The position numbers were made by a program, and so were the translations under genes. DNA of 64,000 nt from an uncultured Glaciecola sp. GTDB lineage: Bacteria > Pseudomonadota > Gammaproteobacteria > Enterobacterales > Alteromonadaceae. A model generated the notes under the pieces. It was not told the origin of the DNA. It saw only the letters and a program-made list of their open reading frames with translations, and made no database searches. The number at the start of each line of letters is the position of its first letter. Positions within the stretch are counted from its first letter, which is position 1. Shown piece by piece: positions 10,311-18,573 of this stretch. The DNA lies in the NCBI GenBank assembly GCA_937125395.1, contig CAKZLI010000002.1, forward strand, positions 62,001 through 126,000, given 5' to 3'.

Positions 10311-11062
10311 TAACAGCTCGCCATCAAAAATTCAATACTCTCATCAATTGAAGCATTGTGATTATCATGTTGTGTGAATTCTAAAAAACGAACCGCATAA
10401 CGGTATTTATTGCCACTGAGAGTGGGGTAATACGGCATGTTTTTGGTTGCTTGAACTCGGATAAGTTCGACTTTGTTATCTGCAATGCCTTGATAAAAAC
10501 CATTCTTTGCTGTAACTGGCAGTAATTCACTGCGGCTGCGGATAAATTGCAAAGTTGTAGCAATGGAATCTTTTAGCAATAACAGCGGTTCAACCCATTG
10601 TGTGAGATTTATTTGTTTCACTTGTGCATTGAGTGACAACCAGTAATGTAATTTCGGTAAATCAAAACTACAAGTCGCGCCAGGAATAGTAAAACGTTGG
10701 CGAATTGCCGTTAAAAAACGATCAGATTTTAGCTCTTGGCCAATCCGTTTTGCATCTTTGAGTTTATTTATAATGGATAACACAATATCACGTTGAATCT
10801 GAATGCGAGCAATATCGACATTAGGATATGTTAACCAAGTATCCAAAATAGTGTGATATTGATTTAGGTCTCGCAATAATTCAGTTTTTAAATCGATACG
10901 TTCGATAAGCTCTAAGAGCGTAAAATAATCTCTAAAAAACTGGATTTCATTATGCTGTTTACAGATTTTTTCTGGTTGCTCTAAGGCACTAAACAAATGT
11001 TCAACGCGCAAGTAGTTTCGCACTTTTTCATTGAGTGGAAATTCGTAAACTACTAACGGCAT
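10310..11062 (-). CDS. zapD: Cell division protein ZapD
   Basis: ZapD binds the FtsZ C-terminal tail and bundles FtsZ filaments. The 250-residue product opens with [21 protein letters not shown], similar to the E. coli protein's EHPLNEKMRTWLRIE start. It is largely alpha-helical up to about residue 115 and has a C-terminal beta domain with [18 protein letters not shown]. An AAGGAG ribosome-binding site precedes the ATG. It lies between coaE and yacG as in other gammaproteobacteria. Confidence 0.94.
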   Translation of the reverse strand: MPLVVYEFPLNEKVRNYLRVEHLFSALEQPEKICKQHNEIQFFRDYFTLLELIERIDLKTELLRDLNQYHTILDTWLTYPNVDIARIQIQRDIVLSIINKLKDAKRIGQELKSDRFLTAIRQRFTIPGATCSFDLPKLHYWLSLNAQVKQINLTQWVEPLLLLKDSIATTLQFIRSRSELLPVTAKNGFYQGIADNKVELIRVQATKNMPYYPTLSGNKYRYAVRFLEFTQHDNHNASIDESIEFLMASC

Positions 11063-11106
11063 TGTGAGCTCCTTATTATTGTATTAGCAATAGACAATAA
11101 ATCCTT

Positions 11107-11748
11107 TCAATTTTCAAGCTTAATTTTTGATTTTACGCCATTATTTATCATTTTAGTATAAAAAGCATGCAGTTGGGATACTTGTTCAATTGAATCCTTA
11201 ATAGAACCAGAATTATCAATAATATCATCAGCTTGCTTTAACCTGGTCGGGCGATCTATTTGCGCCTTTATAATCGCTTCGGCATTTTCTTCCGTGGTAC
11301 TGTCACGTTTGGTGATCCGCGCAATTTGGGTGTCATGATTTATATCAACAACAATGACTCTATCACATAATTTGTCTAAATTGTTTTCGAATAATAATGG
11401 CACAGACAGGATCGTGTAGCTGGATTGTGATTGTTTTAATTGCGCTAGCATTTTGGTGCGGATCAAAGGATGCAGTAGTGCGTTAACCCATTGTGTCAAT
11501 GAGGGGTCGGTGAAAATGATATTACGCAACGCAGTCCGGTTTAACGTACCATCCGGATGTAACATATCAATCCCGAATCGTTGTATGAGCTGTTCAAGTC
11601 CTGGTGTGCCGGGCTCGACAACTTGACGAGCAATCACATCGGCATCGACGATAGTGATACCCAGTCGTGCAAATTCATCACTTATGGTGGTTTTACCGCA
11701 ACCGATCCCACCGGTTAAGCCGATAATCATTGGGTTGGTGTCACTCAT
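11107..11748 (-). CDS. coaE: Dephospho-CoA kinase CoaE
   Basis: CoaE performs the final step of coenzyme A synthesis, phosphorylating dephospho-CoA. The P-loop GLTGGIGCGKTT lies at about residues 10-21, followed by DADVIARQVVEPG and the lid region. I chose the ATG at 11748, giving 213 residues, because it overlaps the pilD stop by one base (TAATG) and places the P-loop at the usual distance. The frame is open 21 codons further upstream, but that would run into pilD and has no homology value. Confidence 0.95.
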   Translation of the reverse strand: MSDTNPMIIGLTGGIGCGKTTISDEFARLGITIVDADVIARQVVEPGTPGLEQLIQRFGIDMLHPDGTLNRTALRNIIFTDPSLTQWVNALLHPLIRTKMLAQLKQSQSSYTILSVPLLFENNLDKLCDRVIVVDINHDTQIARITKRDSTTEENAEAIIKAQIDRPTRLKQADDIIDNSGSIKDSIEQVSQLHAFYTKMINNGVKSKIKLEN

Positions 11749-12665
11749 TAGTGTAAAGCCCATTGCAAATATGCGGATTGAATCACATCGCCATAAAAAA
11801 TAGTCAGCCAACCTGCGATCCCTAAAAATGGACCAAAGGGTATTGTTTGTTGCGGTACATCAGGTTGTTGACTTTGCAAGCGGGGGATAAGCAAACCTAA
11901 TATCAATCCCACCACTGATGATAATAAAATAATGATTAACAAATGCTGCCACCCAACAAAGGCGCCTAATGCAGCGAGTAGTTTAAAATCACCATAGCCC
12001 ATTCCTTCTTTACCGGTAATGAGTTTAAATCCCCAATAAATCAACCAAAGTATGGTATAGCCTAGTGCTGCGCCTATCACAGCATCGGGCAGTGTGACAA
12101 ATAAATTGCCTAATCCGGCTAACAAGCCTAACCACAATAAGCCAAGGGTCAGATCATCAGGTAATAATAGATGATCAAAATCAATCATAATCATACTGAT
12201 CAACAAATAACTGCTGAATAACAGCACTAAGGTCTGTAAAGTCACGCCAAAATGCACGGCAGTCCATACGCCAATACATGCCGTAGCTAACTCGACTAAT
12301 GGATAGCGTAGACTAATTTTGTGACGACAATGCGCACATGCACCACGCAACCATACATAACTGATGACAGGAATATTTTGCCAAGCCCGAATGTTATGTT
12401 GGCAATGTGGACAAGTAGAATCCGGTTTAATTAAATCAAAGCGTCCAACAATGCGGTGTTTTTGGATAAATGCTGGTGGTAAATCTTCGGCAAAATATGC
12501 CAATGATTGTTCAGTCCAATCGCGTTTGAGCATAATCGGTAAGCGGTAAATAACAACGTTTAAAAAGCTGCCTATCAGTAAACTAAATACAAACACACTG
12601 ATATAAAAATACACAGGTTCTGTTGCAAATAACACAAACAAGGGTGTTAGATCGAGCATGCTCAT
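11748..12665 (-). CDS. pilD: Prepilin leader peptidase / N-methyltransferase PilD
   Basis: PilD is an inner-membrane aspartic protease that cleaves type IV prepilin leaders after Gly and methylates the new N-terminus. The 305-residue product has the N-terminal LLIGSFLNVVIYRLP signature and a zinc-ribbon loop with two CxxC pairs (CPHCQ and CAHCR). The two catalytic aspartates lie in MIDFDHLLLPDDL and GMGYGDFKLLA, with about eight membrane segments. Its substrate PilA is encoded just upstream. Overlap with coaE is one base. Confidence 0.96.
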   Translation of the reverse strand: MSMLDLTPLFVLFATEPVYFYISVFVFSLLIGSFLNVVIYRLPIMLKRDWTEQSLAYFAEDLPPAFIQKHRIVGRFDLIKPDSTCPHCQHNIRAWQNIPVISYVWLRGACAHCRHKISLRYPLVELATACIGVWTAVHFGVTLQTLVLLFSSYLLISMIMIDFDHLLLPDDLTLGLLWLGLLAGLGNLFVTLPDAVIGAALGYTILWLIYWGFKLITGKEGMGYGDFKLLAALGAFVGWQHLLIIILLSSVVGLILGLLIPRLQSQQPDVPQQTIPFGPFLGIAGWLTIFYGDVIQSAYLQWALH

Positions 12666-12697
12666 TTCTCAAATAAAATAACGTTAACAGCAGTTTA

Positions 12698-13909
12698 TCA
12701 TACAATATTACCCATTTGGAAAATCGGTAAATACATTGCAATAATTAACCCGCCAATCACAATACCCAAGACTGTCATGATGATAGGCTCGAGTAAACTT
12801 GCCAAACCTTCGACCATATTATCAACATCGCTTTCGTAGATGCTGGCGATTTTTGAGAGCATGCTATCAACGGCTCCTGATTCTTCTCCGATTGCGATCA
12901 TTTGCACAACCATCTCAGGAAACACACCCGTCGTGCGCATAGCGATGTACATTTGTAAGCCACAGGCAACTTCTTTGCGGGTATAGTGGATTGCATCACG
13001 ATACACAGCATTACCAGATGCATTCGCCGCTGATTCAAGTGCCTGAATCAAGGGCAGGCCTGCAGCAAATGTTGTGGCTAATGTTCTTGTCAACCGCGCA
13101 ATGATCGCTTTACGTAGAATCTCGCCAATGATTGGAATACTCAACATATACCGGTCAACGCGGTTGCGTAACGCTAATGAGCGTCGCAGTGCTTGTGTCA
13201 ATCCGCCGCCAACTATGGTTACGACGGCACCAATAAATACACCATAAGCTTGAATAAAGTCAGACAGGCTTAATATCATTTGCGTAAAGACCGGTAACTC
13301 AGCTCCAAAGCTGTTAAATATTTCTTTGAATTGAGGAACAACAAAGAGCAGTAGGATCAATGTCACGACACATGCAACAACCAGCACTGCAATAGGATAA
13401 AACAGGGCCTTTTTGATTTTAGATTTGAGCGCTTCTGTTTTTTCTTTATAGACGGCGATGCGATCAAAAATAGTGCTCAGTGCACCTGATTGCTCACCGG
13501 TGTCCACTAAAGCACAATATAACTCATCAAATTGAGCCGGATGTTTACGTAAAGACAGTGCAACAGGGTTACCGGATTTGACGTCATGAGTAATGGCTTT
13601 AAGGATTGTTCTAGTCGATGGCTTAGCATGCCCATTGGCGATTATCTCGAGTGTTTGTGTGACAGTTACACCGGCGCCTAACAGAGTCGCGATTTGACGT
13701 GTGATCATCGCGATATCCGTTGGGGTCGTCATATCTTTTGAACGTGTAAAGAGGGAAGTCGGGGCTTGTTTGACAATACGCGCAGATATCCCTTGGCGAC
13801 GTAATAGGTATCTTGCTTGGGCGAGGGACGAAGCCGTGATCTCGCCTTTTATGGTTACGCCTTGGTGATCGGCTCCTTGCCATTTATACCGTGTAATTGC
13901 TTCTGCCAT
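12698..13909 (-). CDS. pilC: Type IV pilus inner-membrane platform protein PilC
   Basis: PilC is the GspF-family platform protein that couples the pilus ATPases to pilin assembly. The 403-residue product has two repeated GspF domains (about residues 70-195 and 275-395) with the AMITRQIATLLGAGVTVTQ and ARLTRTLATTFAAGLPLIQ helices, plus three or so membrane segments including LVVACVVTLILLLFVVP. A GAGAGG ribosome-binding site precedes the ATG. It starts only 19 bases after the pilA stop, which leaves no room for pilB, the assembly ATPase gene normally found between them. Confidence 0.95.
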   Translation of the reverse strand: MAEAITRYKWQGADHQGVTIKGEITASSLAQARYLLRRQGISARIVKQAPTSLFTRSKDMTTPTDIAMITRQIATLLGAGVTVTQTLEIIANGHAKPSTRTILKAITHDVKSGNPVALSLRKHPAQFDELYCALVDTGEQSGALSTIFDRIAVYKEKTEALKSKIKKALFYPIAVLVVACVVTLILLLFVVPQFKEIFNSFGAELPVFTQMILSLSDFIQAYGVFIGAVVTIVGGGLTQALRRSLALRNRVDRYMLSIPIIGEILRKAIIARLTRTLATTFAAGLPLIQALESAANASGNAVYRDAIHYTRKEVACGLQMYIAMRTTGVFPEMVVQMIAIGEESGAVDSMLSKIASIYESDVDNMVEGLASLLEPIIMTVLGIVIGGLIIAMYLPIFQMGNIV

Positions 13910-13928
13910 GAAGACCTCTCACTCATCG

Positions 13929-14375
13929 TTAACACAAGGTTGCAGGTACACAGACCGCTTCCCACGTTACTCTGCCTGAAGTCAGCGTTGGGGTGAGAGT
14001 ATATGTGCCGGCCCCTGTGCCGTTGATATTGCTATCAGTGGCTTTTGTGGTGACAATGACTCCATCTGTCGTCGATAAGCCTATGATGTTATTTGCTGCG
14101 GTAATATTCGCTGGTATACCTGACATTCCCCCATCACAAGTTGCTACTGCACCGTTGATTTGCAGACACACCTCCACTGCTGATTTAGCGGCGGCAGATG
14201 CGTAGGTGATTTCGGTAAACTGGGCTTTTTGTGTGTAATTTTGGTACGCAGGTAAGGCAATAGTGGCAAGGATCCCGATGATGGCAACCACAATCATTAA
14301 TTCAATGAGCGTAAAGCCTTTGTTGTGACCTGCATAAAGGGAGTGATGAGTGTGAGTGATGATAGCTGTTTGCAT
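13929..14375 (-). CDS. pilA: Type IV major pilin / pilin-like protein PilA
   Basis: Type IV pilin, 148 residues, with the class III signal NKG^[16 protein letters not shown]. Cleavage is predicted after Gly20, giving mature Phe1 and the essential Glu5. The hydrophobic stalk continues to ALPAYQNY. The globular head has four cysteines, and the last residue is Cys in AVCVPATLC, consistent with a C-terminal disulfide loop. The 20-residue leader is long compared with the usual 6-8. GGAG sits just upstream of the only available ATG, so the long leader appears real. It may be the major pilin, but this cannot be shown from sequence alone. Confidence 0.94.
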   Translation of the reverse strand: MQTAIITHTHHSLYAGHNKGFTLIELMIVVAIIGILATIALPAYQNYTQKAQFTEITYASAAAKSAVEVCLQINGAVATCDGGMSGIPANITAANNIIGLSTTDGVIVTTKATDSNINGTGAGTYTLTPTLTSGRVTWEAVCVPATLC

Positions 14376-14547
14376 GTTGTTCTCCGCGCAATGCGCATAT
14401 AAATAATATCATTCATAACGGTAAATCCATTAAGGGTGTGCCGGTGCCATTACTTGATATTAAGTATATTGAGAAAAGTACTGCATGGAGTATGTAGAAT
14501 TATACCTATGTCTATCTTATGTGATTGTTAGACATAGGTATTTGATG

Positions 14548-15519
14548 TTAATCAATTATTCTAAGTGATAAGTCGATTGCTTGCACGTTCTTAGTTAATG
14601 CGCCACTTGAAATATAGTCCACTCCCGTATCTTTTAACTCTGCAATTCTTGCATCGGTAATATTGCCAGACACTTCTAGTTTACTTTTTCCTTGATTAAT
14701 GGCTACTGCCGCATGGATCTGTTTGGTTGAAAAATTATCAAGCATGATCACATCCGCTCCCGCATTGATTGCCTGCTGAAGTTCTTCGAGATTTTCCACT
14801 TCGACTTCTACTAATGTATTTGGTGCAATACTCTGCGCCTTGGTAACAGCATGTGCAATGCCACCGCAGGCCATAATGTGGTTTTCTTTGATTAAGAACG
14901 CATCAAATAACCCTATTCGATGGTTTTGACCGTGACCGCATTGGACTGCGTATTTCTGAGCTAGACGCAGTTTTGGTAGCGTTTTACGTGTATCTAGTAA
15001 AGTAATCCCGCTACCAGCCAATTGTGCCACGTATGCAGCTGTGAGCGTCGCTGTCGCACTTAGCGTCTGGATAAAATTTAACGCGACGCGTTCAGCAGTC
15101 AAAATTCCTCTTGCTGGACCGTGCAATTTAACTATGACGGTATCAGGTGTAACTTTTTGTCCATCTTGGACTAACCATTCTACGTGAAGGTCATCAGCAC
15201 ACGCCTTGAAGGCATAATCGGCCCATGCTATTCCAGCGATCACAGCAGCATCTCGACACACTATGTGCGCGTTGACAACGGCTGTTGCTGGGATAAGTTG
15301 AGCGGTGATATCAAGTTCGGCGATATCCTTGATTTGCTTAGTATTGGTGTCGTTATCCATCCCCAAATCTTCGGCCAACGCATGCTCGACATCCGCTTGT
15401 AGCCTATTGACCGTAATCAACGTATCTGTTGCTAAATGTTGTGTGTAATAAGTAGATGCATACTTCGATGAGGACGAAGATGTATCTTGAGACGCTGTCG
15501 ATGCTGATTCTGGGTTCAT
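14548..15519 (-). CDS. nadC: Nicotinate-nucleotide pyrophosphorylase (quinolinate phosphoribosyltransferase) NadC
   Basis: NadC converts quinolinate and PRPP to nicotinate mononucleotide in de novo NAD synthesis. The 323-residue product shows the family core: ALAEDLGMDND, ILTAERVALNFIQTLSATAT, DTRKTLPKLRLAQKYAV, CGHGQNHRIGLFDAFLIKEN (split here only by my quoting), and VEVEVENLEEL. The N-terminal 25 or so residues are a Ser/Thr-rich extension not seen in the E. coli enzyme. The ATG overlaps the stop of the upstream protease gene by four bases, which supports this start. Confidence 0.95.
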   Translation of the reverse strand: MNPESASTASQDTSSSSSKYASTYYTQHLATDTLITVNRLQADVEHALAEDLGMDNDTNTKQIKDIAELDITAQLIPATAVVNAHIVCRDAAVIAGIAWADYAFKACADDLHVEWLVQDGQKVTPDTVIVKLHGPARGILTAERVALNFIQTLSATATLTAAYVAQLAGSGITLLDTRKTLPKLRLAQKYAVQCGHGQNHRIGLFDAFLIKENHIMACGGIAHAVTKAQSIAPNTLVEVEVENLEELQQAINAGADVIMLDNFSTKQIHAAVAINQGKSKLEVSGNITDARIAELKDTGVDYISSGALTKNVQAIDLSLRIID

Positions 15520-16046
15520 AAGTTTGGGACTTTAATAGTTAGTTGATTATTTCGTTGTAGCAATTCTAAATCTTTTAACACGTTCATGCCTAATAAAATT
15601 TTGTCTGATTGCATTCCAGGATTGATGTTTGCTCGGATATTCTGCAAGGCGACCGGTCCTAACGTGAGCGTGTCGACCATAGTATCAGTTACATACACAA
15701 CGCCATTGGCAGTCTGCACCGGATACTGCTGACCGATAGGTAAATTTAGCTTTGCCGCGACTTGTGCCGGTATTGATACGCTGGTCGCACCTGTATCGAG
15801 TAAAAACGTCACGGGTTGACGATTGATCGTGCCCGACAAAATATAATGTCCCTGACGATTTTGATCTAGCGTTATCGCTACGCCGGCTTGACTAGTCGAA
15901 TAATTAATATGCTGATTAGGATTATATTGTTGCTCTAATAACTCTCCAAATACCACAACTAACAACCATAACACACCAGCCCATGCAGCAATCCACATCC
16001 ATTTACTATACGGGTGAGGGGGCTGAGAATTTGGATCAGTTGCCAT
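15516..16046 (-). CDS. Membrane-anchored retropepsin-like aspartic protease (clan AA)
   Basis: Predicted periplasmic aspartic protease of the bacterial retropepsin-like family often labelled TIGR02281. An N-terminal membrane helix at about residues 19-40 (MWIAAWAGVLWLLVVVFG) is followed by a single protease domain with the active-site triplet in FLLDTGATSVSIPAQVA and the hydrophobic-hydrophobic-Gly segment KILLGMNVL. As in retropepsins, one Asp per chain implies dimerisation. I use the ATG at 16046, with AAGGA seven bases upstream, over an in-frame TTG two codons earlier. Substrate is unknown. It is translationally coupled to nadC. Confidence 0.85.
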   Translation of the reverse strand: MATDPNSQPPHPYSKWMWIAAWAGVLWLLVVVFGELLEQQYNPNQHINYSTSQAGVAITLDQNRQGHYILSGTINRQPVTFLLDTGATSVSIPAQVAAKLNLPIGQQYPVQTANGVVYVTDTMVDTLTLGPVALQNIRANINPGMQSDKILLGMNVLKDLELLQRNNQLTIKVPNL

Positions 16047-16092
16047 TTGCAATTCCTTGATTTATCTTAGTATGTCAAATATACCACAGGTA

Positions 16093-16641
16093 ATGCACTT
16101 GACTGTTATCTATCCGATTGCACAACACCGACCATGTGCATTTTATAATACACGACCGTTAGGCTCGAAGGGCGATGTCTCTTTATTGGTCATCCATAAT
16201 ATATCGCTACCTGCTGGGTATTTTGGTGGGCCTTATATTGATGCTTTATTTGCCGGTCAGCTGGATGTCCATGCCCATCCCTCATTTGCTGACTTAACCG
16301 GCTTGCAAGTGTCAGCGCATGCTTGTATTCGACGTGATGGTAGCGTGCTGCAATATGTTGATTTTGCACAACGGGCTTGGCATGCCGGTGTATCGAGTTT
16401 TCAAGGTCGGGCTGGGTGTAATGATTATAGTATTGGGATTGAATTGGAGGGGACGGATACGGTGGGGTATACTGATGCCCAATATGACGCGCTAGTCCAG
16501 TTATCACAATTTTTGATACACACATTTCCAAAGATTACAATGGGCCGAATAGTGGGGCATAATGACATCGCACCGGGGCGTAAAACCGATCCTGGGTTTG
16601 CATTTGATTGGTGCCGTTATCGACAATCATTACATTTATGA
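16093..16641 (+). CDS. ampD: 1,6-anhydro-N-acetylmuramyl-L-alanine amidase AmpD
   Basis: AmpD is the cytosolic zinc amidase of peptidoglycan recycling that removes the peptide from anhydromuropeptides. Zinc ligands are present in LLVIHNISLP (His) and GHNDIAPGRKTDPG (His and Asp). IELEGTDTVGYTDAQYDAL and RAWHAGVSSFQGR are strongly E. coli-like. I prefer the ATG at 16093, preceded by CAGG and giving 182 residues like E. coli. Two earlier in-frame ATGs (16057, 16072) lack good ribosome sites. It is divergent from the protease gene and coupled in order with ampE. Confidence 0.94.
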   Translation: MHLTVIYPIAQHRPCAFYNTRPLGSKGDVSLLVIHNISLPAGYFGGPYIDALFAGQLDVHAHPSFADLTGLQVSAHACIRRDGSVLQYVDFAQRAWHAGVSSFQGRAGCNDYSIGIELEGTDTVGYTDAQYDALVQLSQFLIHTFPKITMGRIVGHNDIAPGRKTDPGFAFDWCRYRQSLHL

Positions 16642-16681
16642 TACTCAGCAATTTTTATTAGATGGAGTTTAAGGCACACTT

Positions 16682-17506
16682 ATGACGTTAATTTATTTGT
16701 TACTCACCCTACTTGCGGAACGACTGATCGCCAAGCCGGATAATTGTCGGAGTAATTATTATATTGATAAATATATCCAGTGGTTAGAAAGCAAAGCTTA
16801 TTTGCATCAGCAAACGAGTTCGACGCCATTATGGTTAATGTGGTTGCTGCCTGCTTTGTTACTGTCATTGAGTCTGATGATGTTAGATATTGCGTTAGTT
16901 AATTTTGTGGTTACATTAGGGGGTTTATATTTAGCGATAGGTTGCCCTGAGTTACGCAATACTTATAAATGTTATTTGCAAGCAGCTAATCGAGGTGATT
17001 TGCAAGCTTGTGATATGTACACCGAGCAACTGGGCTTAGCCAGTTATGATCCACGTTCGTTTGGACAGCACCTGATCTGGTTGAACTATCAACGGTATGC
17101 TGCGCCGATGCTCATGTTTGTTGTGTTTGGTTTGTTTGGGGTAATTGCATACAGTTGTCTCAGAGCATTACACGGATACAGTCAAGCACACGCATTACAA
17201 GCACAATCGTCTTTAGGCAAAATATTACACGTACTCGACTGGGTACCCATTCGTATTACTGCCTTTGGCTTCTTGTTAGTTGGGCATTTTTCGCGCGCCC
17301 TACCCAAATGGATCGGGTTGTTGTTTGATTATCAACAACACGCAAAATTGGTATTGGCGGAGGTCGCTATCGCAGCCGAAGATGTGAGCTGTCCTGCTGA
17401 AGATATGACAACCGAACCCACTACGTTAGTCCAGTTAGCCAAGCGAAATGTGTTATTTATTCTTTCCATTGTCGCAGTATTGACCTTATCGGGCATACTA
17501 GGTTAA
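16682..17506 (+). CDS. ampE: AmpE-like integral membrane protein
   Basis: AmpE is an inner-membrane protein associated with ampD and beta-lactamase induction; its biochemical function is not settled. The 274-residue product starts MTLIYLLLTLLAERLIAKPD. It has about four hydrophobic membrane segments: near residues 50-85 (two), near 140-160, and at the C-terminus (VLFILSIVAVLTLSGILG). It follows ampD by 40 bases and has a TAAGG box upstream. Identification rests on this N-terminus, topology and synteny. Confidence 0.88.
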   Translation: MTLIYLLLTLLAERLIAKPDNCRSNYYIDKYIQWLESKAYLHQQTSSTPLWLMWLLPALLLSLSLMMLDIALVNFVVTLGGLYLAIGCPELRNTYKCYLQAANRGDLQACDMYTEQLGLASYDPRSFGQHLIWLNYQRYAAPMLMFVVFGLFGVIAYSCLRALHGYSQAHALQAQSSLGKILHVLDWVPIRITAFGFLLVGHFSRALPKWIGLLFDYQQHAKLVLAEVAIAAEDVSCPAEDMTTEPTTLVQLAKRNVLFILSIVAVLTLSGILG

Positions 17507-17545
17507 CCCTATAACCCAACCAGATAAGCACTTCAAAAAACCTTA

Positions 17546-17569
17546 AAAGCCCTGTTTTAAAAGGGCTTT
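17546..17569 (+). terminator. Hairpin terminator after ampE
   Basis: AAAGCCCT at 17546-17553 pairs with AGGGCTTT at 17562-17569 around an A/T-rich loop. There is no clear T-run on the plus strand, so termination strength is uncertain. It lies 40 bases after ampE and ahead of the pdhR promoter region. Confidence 0.55.
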
Positions 17570-17696
17570 GAGGATATATTCAAGCATTAAATGCGTCGTT
17601 TTGACGCTAGCTGTAAACTTCCGCTAATCCAAATTATACCGATGGACTTGTTCCATTGAATATTATCGTTTACAATTAGCTAATTGACCATTGGTA

Positions 17697-17713
17697 CATT
17701 GGTCTTACCATTT
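17697..17713 (+). promoter_or_regulatory. PdhR operator (pyruvate-responsive)
   Basis: The imperfect palindrome ATTGGTCTTACCATTT matches the E. coli PdhR box ATTGGTnnnACCAAT closely, with the half-sites TTGGT and ACCA intact. It lies 70-85 bases before pdhR. A candidate promoter, TTGACC at 17684-17689 and TACCAT at 17706-17711 (16-base spacer), has its -10 inside the operator, so PdhR binding would block RNA polymerase. Autoregulation of pdhR-aceEF-lpdA is inferred from this and from the E. coli system. Confidence 0.75.
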
Positions 17714-17781
17714 TGCGAATAACGTTAAATGTTGTTAACAAATCGTAATTTTAAACATATACAAATTTATAAGTTGAAGGT

Positions 17782-18540
17782 ATGCCGGGTATTAAACAGC
17801 AAAAGCTATCAGACGTAATTACTGACCGATTAGAGGCAATGATCCTCGACGGCAGTTTCGTCGCTGGTGAAAAGCTCCCTGCAGAACGTATTTTGGCTGA
17901 ACAATTTAAGGTATCTCGCCCTTCTTTACGTGAAGCAATTCAAAACCTACAAGTCAAAGGCTTGGTCGAACGTAAACAAGGCGGCGGCACGTTTGTTACG
18001 GCATCGCTCAGTGCGAACATGAATGAGCCATTACTCGCATTGATTGCTCAGCGTCCAGAGACGCAATTTGATTTATTAGAATTTAGACATGCATTAGAGG
18101 GAATGGCTGCATTTTACTCTGCACTTCGTGGCCAACCTGAAGACTATCAACATTTACAAGCCGCATTAGCAGATTTGGATGCGATGGCAGCCACACAAGA
18201 CAAAGAACAAGAAGCCAATGTATTAGGTGAGTTTTATCTCATAATGGCGAAAGCTTCACATAACATGGTGTTACAACATGTTATGCGCAGTATGAAGACC
18301 ATGCTGATTGATAACATACAACGCAATTTACAAATGTTAGCGGTTAATCCCGAAGCATGTACAGAAATAGCCCAACAACGAGCAAGTATTGTTGCTGCCA
18401 TCGTGCAGCAAAATCCACAAAAAGCAAGACAGGCGAGTAATGCTCATCTTGCTTTTATTGAACAAACGTTGTTGAACATTAATCAACGTGATACTCGTAT
18501 TCAGCGAGTATTACGGCGTATTGAAACCAATCCAAGTTAA
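17782..18540 (+). CDS. pdhR: Pyruvate-responsive transcriptional repressor PdhR (GntR/FadR family)
   Basis: PdhR represses the pyruvate dehydrogenase operon until pyruvate binds. The 252-residue product has a GntR winged helix-turn-helix at about residues 8-75 (KLPAERILAEQF, SRPSLREAIQNLQVKGLVE, RKQGGGTFV). An all-helical FCD effector domain follows, with EFRHALEGMAAFYSA. The family's KLSDVI opening supports this start, although the GAAGG box is unusually close to the ATG. It directly precedes aceE, with a matching operator upstream. Confidence 0.95.
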   Translation: MPGIKQQKLSDVITDRLEAMILDGSFVAGEKLPAERILAEQFKVSRPSLREAIQNLQVKGLVERKQGGGTFVTASLSANMNEPLLALIAQRPETQFDLLEFRHALEGMAAFYSALRGQPEDYQHLQAALADLDAMAATQDKEQEANVLGEFYLIMAKASHNMVLQHVMRSMKTMLIDNIQRNLQMLAVNPEACTEIAQQRASIVAAIVQQNPQKARQASNAHLAFIEQTLLNINQRDTRIQRVLRRIETNPS

Positions 18541-18573
18541 GCTACTTGGACACAGTATAAATAAGGAAAACAC

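Noticed and set aside
11749..11811. Upstream extension of coaE by 21 codons
   Set aside because: It lies inside pilD and adds residues before the P-loop not seen in CoaE; the overlapping TAATG at 11748 is the better start.
14376..14470. Sigma54 promoter before pilA (TGGCAC on the minus strand)
   Set aside because: The -24-like element has no matching TTGC at the -12 position, only CC, so the call is not supported.
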